Source: Asparagopsis taxiformis | Taxonomy: Eukaryota > Rhodophyta > Florideophyceae > Bonnemaisoniales > Bonnemaisoniaceae | Direction: 5' to 3' | Assembly: GCA_030407315.1 (NCBI GenBank) | Contig: JALQPE010000578.1 | Coordinates: forward strand, 186,001-250,000 | Length of the DNA: 64,000 nt | Part shown: positions 1-9,788 of the stretch, piece after piece | Position numbering within the stretch: the first letter of the stretch is position 1 | How the letters are laid out: the number at the start of each line of letters is the position of its first letter | Notes under the pieces: model-generated | What the model saw: the letters and a program-made list of their open reading frames with translations, nothing else | The model's database searches: none | Told to the model about the DNA's origin: nothing | Position numbers and translations under genes: made by a program

Positions 1-65
1 AAATTGCATCACTTTGCAGCTACGCTTGCTGTACGTGCCAACTTGACATTACAGTACACATCTAC

Positions 66-1232
66 CTAACTCGTCTCCATAGCATCCACCGCCTTCTTCT
101 TCTTCCTTTTCCTCTTCTTGTCCATCGACAACGCCAACAGCGCCTTGACCTCTTCGTCCTCGACTGTTCGTTCACTTTTCACCCCCGGCATCTCCCCCTT
201 GTTCACCACAACTGTCTGCGTCGGTGTGATCAACACCGTCACTGAGCACCGCCCGACGATCGCCCCTTCCTTCTCGTACAGCACCGGGTACGCTGTCACT
301 AGAGAATGCCGCAGCATCTCCGTCATGGCCATTCGTGACCGCTTCGGATCACTCAACGCTCGCAGCGTAAACGGCATCGTGGCATACTTCTTGTTCACCT
401 CGGAGAATATCTGTCGACTCGCCTTCAATTTCAACTTGTAATCCACATCAACTTGCCGCTTGTAAACCGTCTCCTTCGTGTTCGTTTCCTTCGCTTTACC
501 ATCACCACTGCTCATCACCACATCCAGGTTGTACACTTCGTAATTCTCAAACTCCCATTGGTCCACTTTGTTCTCCATTGAAGCACGATTCATGATCACC
601 TTGGACCCATCAATCACATACCGCTTCATCTGATGGCTCAACACACCCTCCAGTGGCTCCACTCCAAAGTCCTTCGCCACCTTGCCAATTATCTCCGTCA
701 CCTTCTCATTTGTCTCCCCAGCCTTCATAACTCTCAACGCAGCTTCCACAGCAGTGTACGTCGCGCTGATCACGTCAGCACCCCGTCCCTCTAGATCCGC
801 CGTATGTGTATCGTCCTTGTTTTCACGCACCACAATCGTCTGTGCACCCATTGCACAGTAACCATCGATGTGTGCGCCCATCTGCACTGTGATCACATCT
901 CCTGCACTTAGTGCTGCTCCCGCCTCCGGATCCGTCTCAATCGGACAGAAATGCGCTGCACAATGTCCAATGCAAACGCATGTGGGAAAGGCGACACCTC
1001 TCTCCAGTTTCTCTCCAGACTCCGTACGCGCCTTGGAATACACACTGCTCGTCCCATTCTCAATCACTTTATCACCTAGCGCGCACATGGTGCGCACCAG
1101 CATGCCGTGAAATGCAGCTTTACGGATGACTCCGAATGCATTATCCACGATCGTACCGGCCGCCTTGTACTTCTCCAGAACATCTGACTGGTCGATCCCT
1201 CGTTCCACGGGCGTTTCGGCTGGTCCTTCCAT
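66..1232 (-). CDS. EBP1/PA2G4-like protein (M24 fold)
   Basis: This 388-aa protein matches the proliferation-associated 2G4/EBP1 family, a methionine aminopeptidase fold without peptidase activity that binds ribosomes and RNA and couples growth to translation. Visible family features are the opening VLEKYKAAGTIVDNA, the block GVAFPTCVCIGHCAAHFCP, the stretch LSAGDVITVQMGAHIDGYCAMGAQT, and a lysine-rich tail (KKRKRKKKK) at about residues 375-383, as in animal and plant homologues, where it acts in nucleolar or ribosome binding. The length is typical of the family (about 390). The start is a clear ATG and no intron is needed. It lies head to head with the plastid SufS gene across a gap of about 250 bp. 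Family assignment is secure; the ribosomal and growth role is taken from homologues. Confidence 0.93.
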   Translation of the reverse strand: MEGPAETPVERGIDQSDVLEKYKAAGTIVDNAFGVIRKAAFHGMLVRTMCALGDKVIENGTSSVYSKARTESGEKLERGVAFPTCVCIGHCAAHFCPIETDPEAGAALSAGDVITVQMGAHIDGYCAMGAQTIVVRENKDDTHTADLEGRGADVISATYTAVEAALRVMKAGETNEKVTEIIGKVAKDFGVEPLEGVLSHQMKRYVIDGSKVIMNRASMENKVDQWEFENYEVYNLDVVMSSGDGKAKETNTKETVYKRQVDVDYKLKLKASRQIFSEVNKKYATMPFTLRALSDPKRSRMAMTEMLRHSLVTAYPVLYEKEGAIVGRCSVTVLITPTQTVVVNKGEMPGVKSERTVEDEEVKALLALSMDKKRKRKKKKAVDAMETS

Positions 1233-1485
1233 GGCGACACAATCGTTTTCACAGGTTGGTTGCTAATGCGAAACGACTTGAAACGGCGGCGAAACTGATA
1301 TAGGAATCGGCGGACGGCCGGGTGCGCTCAAACAGCCCCTGAGCTGTCCAGCGTCCTCCTGATTTTTCACTTATTTTCCATATTTTCAACAAAATATGAT
1401 CAACTTTTCTGTGCCACGTTGAAGACGTGTCCGCTAATGTTGTACAAAACTACCTCTGCAATCTCCCGGCTCAAGTGTGCGATCC
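1233..1485. promoter_or_regulatory. Divergent intergenic region EBP1/SufS
   Basis: About 250 bp separates the two divergent start codons, so it must hold both promoters. It contains an AT-rich stretch around 1365-1400. I could not recognise a specific transcription factor site. Confidence 0.4.
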
Positions 1486-2877
1486 ATGTCCTCCCGGTAC
1501 CGCCCCGTCGCAATGACCACACGAACGAATCATGCCGCCTTCTCTGTTCCAACTCCCATTTCATCTTCAACTTTCTACTCATTCACAACAACTGCTTATA
1601 CCAAAAATCGCTGCCACTGCAACGTTCGTGCAACGCTTGCACCACCCGCTGCAAACCCAGCAGACTTTCCAATTCTCTCACAGCGTGTCAATGACTCCCC
1701 TTTAATTTACCTCGATTCCGCTGCAACTTCTCAGAAACCCAATGCGGTCATAGATGCCATTACTGGATACTACACCTCAACAAACTCCAACGTCCATCGT
1801 GGCGCACATAGCCTCGCAGCCCGTGCAACTGACCATTTCGAATCCACAAGAGATCTGCTCCGAGCGCTCGTCAACGCTGCCCATCGCGAAGAAATTATAT
1901 ACACACGCAATGCAACCGAGGCCATCAACCTTGTCGCATCGACATGGGGCTTTGCAAACCTCAAGCGAGGCGACCGAATCGTTGTGTCCGTCATGGAGCA
2001 TCATGCAAATCTAGTGCCATGGCAGATGATTGCCCAAGAAATGGGTGCCGAAATTATCCCGGTAGGCCTCAGCAGTTCGCAGACGTACGACATGGACGCG
2101 TTGGAGGCGGCGTTGCAAGGCGGTCGCGTTCGTATGGTCGCTTGTGCACACGTATCAAATGTACTTGGATGCATCAATCCGGCTGAGGAAATTGTTCGCC
2201 TCGCCCATGAGGCTGGTGCCCTTGTCCTGTTAGACGCTTGCCAATCTGTGCCACACATGCCTGTCGATGTGCAAAAGCTTGGCTGTGATTTCCTTGTTGC
2301 GTCCGGCCATAAAATGTGCGGCCCTACCGGTGTAGGCTTTCTGTATGGGCGTCGTGAGTTACTCGAGGCCATGCCACCGTACATGGGCGGTGGTGAGATG
2401 ATTGCAGACGTGTTCCTCGACCATTCGACATATGCCGATTTGCCGCACAAGTTTGAAGCGGGTACTCCAGCAATCGGTGAAATTATCGGCTTTGGGACCG
2501 CCGTAGATTATCTCACAACGTTGGGAATCGAGAGCATCCATCAGTTTGAATTGGAACTCGGTGAATATTTATACGAGCAGTTGACACAATTTAAAGAGGT
2601 TACTGTGTATGGGCCGCCACCACCTCGCGCTGCGTTGTGTGCTTTTAATATTGATGGCATTCACGGAAGTGACTTGGCAACGATGTTGGACTTGGAGGGA
2701 GTTGCGGTACGTGCTGGACACCATTGTGCACAACCACTGCATAGAGAGCTTGGAGTGTCATCATCCGCGCGTGCTAGTTTATATATTTATAATACTAAGG
2801 ATGAGATTGACAGGTTCATTGTTGCTTTGAAGGGAGCCGTGGACTTGCTCGGTGGGGAACTAACCGCACGATCATAA
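1486..2877 (+). CDS. Plastid-type cysteine desulfurase SufS (NifS-like)
   Basis: A group II cysteine desulfurase, a PLP enzyme that takes sulfur from cysteine and passes it to the SUF machinery for Fe-S cluster assembly, here probably in the plastid. All catalytic landmarks are present: [10 protein letters not shown] near the N-terminus of the fold, the EHHAN histidine, LLDACQS with the PLP aspartate, the Schiff-base lysine in [10 protein letters not shown] (about residue 274), FEAGTP, and the persulfide cysteine in [10 protein letters not shown] (about residue 413). An N-terminal extension of about 65 residues rich in Ser, Thr and Arg looks like a transit peptide; AAFSVP near its start fits the phenylalanine motif of red algal precursors. 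The frame is open slightly upstream, but the first ATG is at 1486; a second ATG at 1513 ([11 protein letters not shown]) is equally plausible. A degenerate paralogue lies 12 kb downstream on the other strand. Confidence 0.95.
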   Translation: MSSRYRPVAMTTRTNHAAFSVPTPISSSTFYSFTTTAYTKNRCHCNVRATLAPPAANPADFPILSQRVNDSPLIYLDSAATSQKPNAVIDAITGYYTSTNSNVHRGAHSLAARATDHFESTRDLLRALVNAAHREEIIYTRNATEAINLVASTWGFANLKRGDRIVVSVMEHHANLVPWQMIAQEMGAEIIPVGLSSSQTYDMDALEAALQGGRVRMVACAHVSNVLGCINPAEEIVRLAHEAGALVLLDACQSVPHMPVDVQKLGCDFLVASGHKMCGPTGVGFLYGRRELLEAMPPYMGGGEMIADVFLDHSTYADLPHKFEAGTPAIGEIIGFGTAVDYLTTLGIESIHQFELELGEYLYEQLTQFKEVTVYGPPPPRAALCAFNIDGIHGSDLATMLDLEGVAVRAGHHCAQPLHRELGVSSSARASLYIYNTKDEIDRFIVALKGAVDLLGGELTARS

Positions 2878-2973
2878 ACTGTCCGCGATTACCTTGGAAA
2901 ATAAATCAAACATCAACAGTTACAGGTTCATTTAGTTATGCTAGTACAAATACAAGAGATGAGGACATTTTCT

Positions 2974-5900
2974 CTACTTCTTCCGACGTAATGAGCCGAA
3001 ATCAACAACCCTTTCTTCTCCAGACCATTGCGATATAGTCGGTGCAGGAGTTGCGTTTGCTGTATTCCCACCTCTTCTATAGTGGGGTCCATGCGATGCC
3101 ACGTTGCCATTCATATACGAATTCGTTGCAAATCCGGGTGGTCTTGATGAGCTTGGCGATCCGGCCATGTATGTGGTAGTCCGAGATCCAAAGTTTTTTG
3201 CGTGGCCTTGTGGACTAGCCCACTTAGGGTACTTCTCAAATGCCGGCGCTTCAGTTGCAGTTACCTGCGCATCCGATTCATCATTTCTCGTTGCATCGCA
3301 CTCATCGAATTGGTTGGTGGGAAGACACCGACGATATCGGTCATACACTGCGGGTGAATAAATTTCCGCTTCTCTTGCCCGTTTTTCAACTTCCGGTCGC
3401 ATTTGTCTACTAGTTACTTGAATTGCAAGTAACGTTTGCCGATGATAAGTTATCCTATCATCCCCCTCTTCGATAATACCAACATCCTTATCTTCATCAA
3501 TAACGTCCCCGTCTATTTCTTCTTCTTGCGAATATAATCCGTCGACATCTTCACCAAGGGCCGAGGAATCGATCCGTTTATCCCGCCCCTTCTTGACCAG
3601 TGGATGCAGAGGAAGCGGAACGGAAAGAGGGGTAGATTCCAAACCGTATCTAGTGAAATGCGGTTGATCAATTAGAGCCGGATGTGCGATTGCATATTTG
3701 TACACAGCCATGAGCAAAGAAGGAACCTTTGAAGTGAAATAAGTCAAGAAGTTTCGTTCATACCCGCCGACATCACCGTCGTTCAAAGAGCTCTCCGGAC
3801 TGTCTCCCGAGCCTCTAGCTTTCTCTTCGGGCAATGGACCGAGCAATTTTTGTACAGAAGGATCAAGTTCAGAGTAGTGATTACGCTTGTTGCGCATAAC
3901 GCGTAGCAGACCCGATGCTGTGTTCGTATATCCGCGTCCAAGCCCCATCAACAATTCCATGTCCATTTTCACCAACCAATCGTTGCATGCCTCAACTGAT
4001 GACAAGGTCCAATCAAGATCTTCGGTGTACCTTCCCGGGTCGTGACGAAGATCGTACAGCCTATCCGAGATATCAACCAGGAAGCTAAGCTTCGTGGCAT
4101 CAGTCCAGAAGAACGGGTGTCGCAAAGCCTCCTCCGCAGACGGACGCTGGTTTGCGACTTTGTCAATCATCTTGGTTACAATGTCAGTCGCTTCTGGAAG
4201 TCCCAATGTTTCAAGAGCTTCCAAAGAAGGCTTTCCAGCCGCAATGTTTCCATCTCGTCCAAAAATGACACTTCCAAACGGATGCTTCCCACCTGTAAGT
4301 ACGAAACTTACAACACAACCAGCTGCAAAAATATCTACAGCCTTCGTCTGTCTCCCACCACTCAATACTTCAGGTGCTCTCCAACCCGTTGTTCCAACGC
4401 CGCCGCCAGCATTAGTCACAGCAGTGTAGCTTGACCGATCTGCAGCCAGCCTCAGAGCCAAACCAACGTCGGCTAGTTTTACATCTCCCATTCCGGCAGA
4501 ATCACGGGTTATCAGCACGTTCTGGGGTTTCACATCTCTATGGACGACGCCCGCACGATGAAGATCAGCTAAACCCTGTAACAGCTGCCGCAGAGCACGT
4601 GTTGTATATGTAGGCGGAGGACCTCGTGTATAACCGTCTGTCGGTACAGGAGGACGCTTTTCAGTGACACATTCTGCGAGGGAGGCAGCACAAAGCTCCA
4701 ACGCGAGGTAAATGAACTCGGAGTCAAGTTCCATTGCAAAATATCGTACGACATGAGGAGATGCTTCGTCGAGTTCAACAAGAAGGGAAATTTCTTTTCG
4801 CGCAGACTCGAAAAACTGACGGAGCAAACGCTTCACAGCCACACGTCTTTCACCCGGCACCATCTTCCCCTCATATACCACAGTTCCATGTGAACCAACG
4901 CCCAGAACTTTCGATGATACTTGGAGACAACCAACAGTCATCCAGCCAGACTCTGTGCGGTAATTGACGAAGCCGCCAGTGCCACTTCCGCTCCCAGTAC
5001 TTCCATTGGATATCTCGAGATTTGCGTCGGTCGCCAACGAATTGTCTGGTAGACGTTGGCCATTCAATAATAATCTTTCCGTTTCAGACGTATGCTGTCC
5101 ATTGGGGTTATTCACATTGTTACGCTGCAAGTCCTGTTCATCGGACAAGGAATCATTGTCATCAGCGTCCAGCCCTTGAGTGCTATCCATCGGTCTCGTA
5201 TGGGTACCAGTTTCGCCCTCCGCATGCGACTGAAATTCCTTTCTCTTCTTCTTCTTTTTCTTCTGGGTCCTCGGACGACTTCCGGCCACATATCCGATGT
5301 ATCCAACGACGACCAGGGCAAGCACACCGAGCATTGCATCACGTAAGGTAACAGTAAATGAAACGTCGGACAAGTTTTCTGGAGAAGCAGCTGGAACGCG
5401 AGTAGGTAATCTTCCAAGACTGAGAAGCTTATCAGTACTACTAAGCGATGAGGGCGGCCTCGGATTTGAAACCCGATATATCTGTGCCCCCTTTCGTACT
5501 TGCCGCGGTGGTCGAGGGGTAGTCGCTACAAGGGAATTTTCGAGCTTGCCAGACAAATATTCATCATCATCGTCGTCGTAATCAATCCCGTAATCGTGGG
5601 AAGCAGCGGGAATTGCGTACACATATTTCCCCTCCTTTGATATAATAACGTTTCGGCCATCGGGATCAGCAGGAGCAATTTCTGGGAGAGCAGCAGCGGC
5701 GGGACCGAGAGCTTCAGCTTCTCGCTTGGATTTTGCAATTCGTACGCCACCCATACCGTGGGCCTCTACAACAGGTGCTGGCACTGGACGTGTCCAGAGC
5801 ACCTTGCCGGTGTGCACGTTTTTGACGGAGACGCGATCGCGGGCTTCGTTCATATAGGCTACAAACGATTCTGAGGAAGTGTCGGGCAGGCATTTTCCGC

Positions 5901-6606
5901 GGTCAAGAAATGAGGGTTCGGTATGAACCAGACTGGCGTTTGCAAGCACGCGACCAGTATTAGCCTCGAGGACTTTCACGCCGACAGAAGTTCGCGACAC
6001 GACGATGACGTGATCTGATATACCAGGAAGCAGTGGCTCGGAGGATGGGGCCTCCGCATAGGTGAATTGTCGGACGATTCTGCCGGTTCGCAGGTCAATG
6101 TACATGACGGTTGAATCTTCCGAAGTGAGGATGACGGCGTCTGCGTGCTGAGCTGAAATGGTTGAGGTAGGTTCTGCAAGGATGGGCGCGTCGTCAGATT
6201 GGGGATGAAATGTGCTGGGGTTTGCGGTAGTGCTGATGAATTTTCCATCGATAATGTGTGCCTCATCTGAGGCGTGATCGATTCTGTAGAGGAGGCCGTC
6301 GAGGGAGGGAACGTATTCGGGCATGCCAGGGGCTGCCCAACTGTCCACTGCGGGCTTTGCGTCACGGTGGGAGAAGAGCTGGGTGCCTGTGCGAGCGTCA
6401 AAGGCGGCCACGGTGCCATCCATGGTTGAGAGCATTATGAGGGGGCTGTGTGAAGTTGCGGGGGCGGGAGATTGGGGCTTGGAGGGGAGTTGGGTGGGGG
6501 AAGGAAAATGGGTTGATTGCGCTTGTACATTTTTGATGTGCTGGAAAAGGAGGGGAATGAGCAAGAGGGAAAAGAACAAGTGTGGCAATAGTAAAGGGCT
6601 AAGCAT
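2974..6606 (-). CDS. IRE1-like ER stress sensor kinase/RNase
   Basis: A 1210-aa type I membrane protein with IRE1 architecture. Residues 1-30 form a signal peptide. A PQQ/beta-propeller-like lumenal domain follows (for example MDGTVAAFDARTGTQLFSH). A transmembrane helix lies at about 422-442, followed by a lysine run. The kinase spans about 550-830, with VAVKRL and HRDVKPQNVLI, but the usual DFG is DVG (LADVGLAL). The KEN ribonuclease domain spans about 832-970 and keeps the Tyr, Arg, Asn and His expected for catalysis, including MRNKRNHY. In yeast, plants and animals IRE1 splices a bZIP mRNA in the unfolded protein response; the substrate here is unknown. A tail of about 240 residues, partly acidic, follows the KEN domain and is unusual, because most IRE1 proteins end there. 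The KEN domain also carries a short polar insert. An SDF2 gene, often under UPR control elsewhere, lies in the same window. Confidence 0.93.
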   Translation of the reverse strand: MLSPLLLPHLFFSLLLIPLLFQHIKNVQAQSTHFPSPTQLPSKPQSPAPATSHSPLIMLSTMDGTVAAFDARTGTQLFSHRDAKPAVDSWAAPGMPEYVPSLDGLLYRIDHASDEAHIIDGKFISTTANPSTFHPQSDDAPILAEPTSTISAQHADAVILTSEDSTVMYIDLRTGRIVRQFTYAEAPSSEPLLPGISDHVIVVSRTSVGVKVLEANTGRVLANASLVHTEPSFLDRGKCLPDTSSESFVAYMNEARDRVSVKNVHTGKVLWTRPVPAPVVEAHGMGGVRIAKSKREAEALGPAAAALPEIAPADPDGRNVIISKEGKYVYAIPAASHDYGIDYDDDDDEYLSGKLENSLVATTPRPPRQVRKGAQIYRVSNPRPPSSLSSTDKLLSLGRLPTRVPAASPENLSDVSFTVTLRDAMLGVLALVVVGYIGYVAGSRPRTQKKKKKKRKEFQSHAEGETGTHTRPMDSTQGLDADDNDSLSDEQDLQRNNVNNPNGQHTSETERLLLNGQRLPDNSLATDANLEISNGSTGSGSGTGGFVNYRTESGWMTVGCLQVSSKVLGVGSHGTVVYEGKMVPGERRVAVKRLLRQFFESARKEISLLVELDEASPHVVRYFAMELDSEFIYLALELCAASLAECVTEKRPPVPTDGYTRGPPPTYTTRALRQLLQGLADLHRAGVVHRDVKPQNVLITRDSAGMGDVKLADVGLALRLAADRSSYTAVTNAGGGVGTTGWRAPEVLSGGRQTKAVDIFAAGCVVSFVLTGGKHPFGSVIFGRDGNIAAGKPSLEALETLGLPEATDIVTKMIDKVANQRPSAEEALRHPFFWTDATKLSFLVDISDRLYDLRHDPGRYTEDLDWTLSSVEACNDWLVKMDMELLMGLGRGYTNTASGLLRVMRNKRNHYSELDPSVQKLLGPLPEEKARGSGDSPESSLNDGDVGGYERNFLTYFTSKVPSLLMAVYKYAIAHPALIDQPHFTRYGLESTPLSVPLPLHPLVKKGRDKRIDSSALGEDVDGLYSQEEEIDGDVIDEDKDVGIIEEGDDRITYHRQTLLAIQVTSRQMRPEVEKRAREAEIYSPAVYDRYRRCLPTNQFDECDATRNDESDAQVTATEAPAFEKYPKWASPQGHAKNFGSRTTTYMAGSPSSSRPPGFATNSYMNGNVASHGPHYRRGGNTANATPAPTISQWSGEERVVDFGSLRRKK

Positions 6607-6931
6607 GTTTGGAGGGGAACGACGAGGGGGAGAGTGGGCGAAAAAAGCAGAGCGGAAGAGAAAGTGGGGCGTCCCGGTGTGGGCGGGGTTTGGCAGGACG
6701 GTGGGTGCGTGACGTGCGTTGGGCAGTGTTCAAGTCGTACGAATTGGTGGTACAAACAAGTGAAATTTCATTGGACAATAACATCGTATTTGACGGATCT
6801 GAAGTTGAGATTCTGGATACAATAATATTGATTGTGGACATCTGAAAATAGCCAAAATGGCAGCGTTCCAGCAATGTTTGCGGGCAAAACCTCAGATTCC
6901 ATCTCCGCGCCCCTGCCGCCGTAGTCGTTAA
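6607..6931. other. Intergenic region, IRE1 upstream
   Basis: 325 bp between the IRE1 start and the 3' end of the next minus-strand gene. It should carry the IRE1 promoter and the 3' UTR of neither convergent pair. I recognise no coding sequence, repeat or specific site here. Confidence 0.4.
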
Positions 6932-7825
6932 TCAGCGCACCACCTTTGAGTTCATAAATTCACGATACTTGAGCGTAACTGCAACCGCAGCATCGCTGGG
7001 ACTCGGAGGGTACAAGTAGTCTACAATTAACCGATCCATCCCGTCGGGGATCAGTTTGTCGCTGAGCGAATTGACGCGGTATCGCACGATCCGTCGTCGA
7101 GCATAAACGCTTGGCGGTCGTCCGAATCCGAGCAGTGCCCCGTCATCCTCCACATCCACAATGCGCGCATACTCGGACGATACAAACGTGCCCTGACCCT
7201 TTGGGCCGTTGACAAATGCGCGCTTGGTCACCACAATTTCCTGCGTACCACTCGACGCTGCACCCGCTCCCGCAACCGTTAATACGTTGGGGTTGTCACG
7301 ATCCCACGTGCATGATATTTTCACGCCTGGATGGTCCACCGACGCCTCGTTGCGCGAATTGAACAGTCTGTCCTCGATGATTTTGCCGCGATGCATCACA
7401 AACCTGATGTTGTACGTGTCACGTCTACCTACGCTCTCTTTGAGTTTCTTGATGGCGCGCGAGCCGAGCGCCGCATGCCCCGGCATGTCCGGTACACCAC
7501 CGGGTTGCGTTTGTACCGAGAATAGTTCTCGCGACACTGTCCATTCGCCTTCGAAAAAGTTTGGATAGTAGACGTCCGACATGCCTCGCGTTGGTATCTT
7601 GGATGCAAATTCTGACAGTTGTGCGCGCAGTTCGCCCGCATCGCATATGATCATTGTCGCAATAGTGCTTATAGCTGGTGTCTGCAATAGAAAGCTTCTT
7701 CGCGATATTTGCATTGACATGCGCACGTGCTGCTTGTCATGCGTGACATGTCGGTCATGAGGTTGGGATACGATTGCGCGAGATGGACACAGCGGTAGCG
7801 CTTGATTGAATGCCAAACGTGACAT
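6932..7825 (-). CDS. DUF6816-type plastid protein with twin-arginine signal
   Basis: A 297-aa protein starting at the ATG at 7825 (MSRLAFNQALPL). The frame extends a few codons further without an ATG. The N-terminus is bipartite: a basic transit-like stretch with an early phenylalanine, then SRRSFLLQTPAISTIATM, a twin-arginine plus hydrophobic segment that suggests TAT export to the thylakoid lumen. The mature part has YYPNFFEGEWTVSRELFSVQTQPGG and RDTYNIRFVMHRGKIIEDR, which I associate with the DUF6816 family of cyanobacteria and plastids; its biochemical role is unknown. A promoter region shared with the divergent signal peptide peptidase gene follows. I am fairly confident of the lumenal targeting and moderately confident of the family name. 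Confidence 0.75.
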   Translation of the reverse strand: MSRLAFNQALPLCPSRAIVSQPHDRHVTHDKQHVRMSMQISRRSFLLQTPAISTIATMIICDAGELRAQLSEFASKIPTRGMSDVYYPNFFEGEWTVSRELFSVQTQPGGVPDMPGHAALGSRAIKKLKESVGRRDTYNIRFVMHRGKIIEDRLFNSRNEASVDHPGVKISCTWDRDNPNVLTVAGAGAASSGTQEIVVTKRAFVNGPKGQGTFVSSEYARIVDVEDDGALLGFGRPPSVYARRRIVRYRVNSLSDKLIPDGMDRLIVDYLYPPSPSDAAVAVTLKYREFMNSKVVR

Positions 7826-8147
7826 AGTGATCACCTCGACTGACAGCAATAATGCTCTTCAAGCATTGCAACCGTCTTTCATCTGCAGATCGGGAGACAA
7901 GTTGAGAAGAAGAAAAAAAACTCTACAGATAACATGTCAAGTTGCCTCGGCAAGGATCGCAATTTGCATGAGATCCATCCAACACTTGGCAAAAAATAAA
8001 TGGATATTTTGTGGTGCGGAGGCGTTTTCGTTCTCAACGTTTAAATAGTACCGACTGAAAAGCGTATCTTATCGATCTCCGCACGTCCAAGGCCTATCTA
8101 CTTTACAATAATCACGTTCACGTCCCTCGTCTCTCTCATCTCAAACC
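7826..8147. promoter_or_regulatory. Divergent intergenic region DUF6816/SPP
   Basis: About 320 bp between two divergent start codons. It includes a short A run near 7912-7920 and an AT-rich patch near 7990-8010, but no site I can name. Confidence 0.4.
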
Positions 8148-9395
8148 ATGTCTTTACACAATTGCACAGCGTGGATCAGCACAGCGTATCGCGTCCAGCC
8201 GAATCACACGAGCATAAGAAGCGCCAGCAGAATATGCGTCAAGCGAACACTCAAGAGAGCAATGGCAGTGCCACGTAGGAGGATTTCATGCAGCACTGAT
8301 TCACCAGAGCAGTCGTCGTCAACGTCTGAACGGGACACACGAGGCATAAACGGCACGGCGCCCCTGTACGCTGTTCTGGCTTTGGCGCAGACCATACCGT
8401 TCGTATTCCCGCAGCATGGCGGTGTGTTGGGCGATATTGCCTACTTTACGACGACAGCTGCTGCAGTAATGACACTTGGGTGCCTACGTGGCCCACTTGA
8501 GCCGCCTGCCCTCTCTGCACCTATTTCGGGTCGGCAAGCATTTTTGGCACCATTTGCGGCCTCCTTATTTCTGTTTGGAAGTTACCTGCTGCTCAAATAT
8601 ACACAGCTTGATATTGGGCTGTTGTTCAATGCAATGACTACATTTTTGGGCGCTTTGTGTTCTAAGGAGGCATTAGACCCGGTGCTGTATTCGCTACTGG
8701 CACTTGTGGGACTAGAGGAGACCAAGGTATGGGAGAGGAAAGGGGAAGGGGATGATGAAACGCAGTCGGAATCTATTTCGTTGGCGTCGACGCTTTCAAC
8801 GATAGCAGCTTTAGCGTTGACTGCAGCATATATAGCCCATTTAGAACCGACGTTTGTGTTTTCAAACATGATTGCTCTTGCGATCTGCTCGAGGGTACTG
8901 AGCCTTGTAAAGGCGGATTCATTTCTGGTAGCGGCAGGGTTGTTGTGCGGATTATTTTGCTACGATATATTTTGGGTATTTGGATCGGAAGTGATGGTGT
9001 CTGTGGCGACACAGATCGATTCGCCAGGCAAGCTATTGTTTCCTCGAGAAGTGGCGGCCGGGGCGGCAATACAGTATCCGTATGCGATTCTTGGACTTGG
9101 GGACGTGTGTGTACCGGGGATCTTTGCGTCGGTAGCACTGGCGATGGACGGAAAAATTGTACAGAAACTGCGCGGTGAGAGAGCGCGCGAAGTCAAAGTA
9201 GGGCCGTATTTCGGGAGCGCGATCGGGGCGTATATTGTCGGACTGCTGGCATGTTTCGGTGTTAATCTGAGCACAGGCGCTGCACAACCGGCGCTGTTGT
9301 ACTTGGTGCCGGCATGCATAGGGAGCTCTGTAGTGATGGCGGGGGTGCGCGGCGAAGTTTCTCAAGTATTTTCATTCCGAACAAAGGGAGAATGA
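8148..9395 (+). CDS. Signal peptide peptidase-like intramembrane aspartyl protease
   Basis: A 415-aa polytopic membrane protein with the three signature motifs of presenilin/SPP proteases: YDIFWVFGS (catalytic Asp, about residue 271), LGLGDVCVPG (GxGD, about residue 315) and QPALLYLVP (PAL motif, about residue 379). At least seven hydrophobic segments are visible. SPPs cleave remnant signal peptides and tail anchors within the ER membrane. The first 65 residues are hydrophilic and rich in Arg, Ser and Thr with no membrane span, which is longer than in classical SPPs and looks like an organelle-targeting extension. Plants have plastid-located SPP-like proteins, so location is open. An acidic Ser/Glu loop (KGEGDDETQSES) sits between membrane segments in the middle. 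Family assignment is firm; ER versus plastid is not. Confidence 0.92.
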   Translation: MSLHNCTAWISTAYRVQPNHTSIRSASRICVKRTLKRAMAVPRRRISCSTDSPEQSSSTSERDTRGINGTAPLYAVLALAQTIPFVFPQHGGVLGDIAYFTTTAAAVMTLGCLRGPLEPPALSAPISGRQAFLAPFAASLFLFGSYLLLKYTQLDIGLLFNAMTTFLGALCSKEALDPVLYSLLALVGLEETKVWERKGEGDDETQSESISLASTLSTIAALALTAAYIAHLEPTFVFSNMIALAICSRVLSLVKADSFLVAAGLLCGLFCYDIFWVFGSEVMVSVATQIDSPGKLLFPREVAAGAAIQYPYAILGLGDVCVPGIFASVALAMDGKIVQKLRGERAREVKVGPYFGSAIGAYIVGLLACFGVNLSTGAAQPALLYLVPACIGSSVVMAGVRGEVSQVFSFRTKGE

Positions 9396-9788
9396 TGTGG
9401 CAATGCGACGCGCCTCACGTAATATATGAATGATATGACGTCGTTACGGGACAGTTTGTCGAATGGGTCGCGTGCGATCGCTCGGGTCGCGGCGGACAGT
9501 ACCAATGGGCCACAACGGGAAACGTTTGCATCAATCAAACGAGATGCGCTACAGTGGTCCAACTGTAATTTTGTCAGAAACACATATAAATCATTTTGGA
9601 AGCAACAACGTAGCACATGACGTGATCCTCACTCATCGCGGTCCAACCAGCTCGTCTGAATTAATGTGCATCGGTCCAACATCGCCTCCGTCCATCCTGC
9701 CATTCCTCTTCTTAAAACCATCCACACCCTGTACCCAACCCATCGCATCACCCGCCCGTCCGCACGCTCGCTCGCTCGCTCTCCCAAA
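9396..9788. other. Intergenic region
   Basis: About 390 bp between the SPP stop and the next likely start. The last 90 bp contain CGCTCGCTCGCTCGCT-like short repeats at about 9765-9782. I see no gene here; minus-strand open frames across it have coding character no better than chance. Confidence 0.35.
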
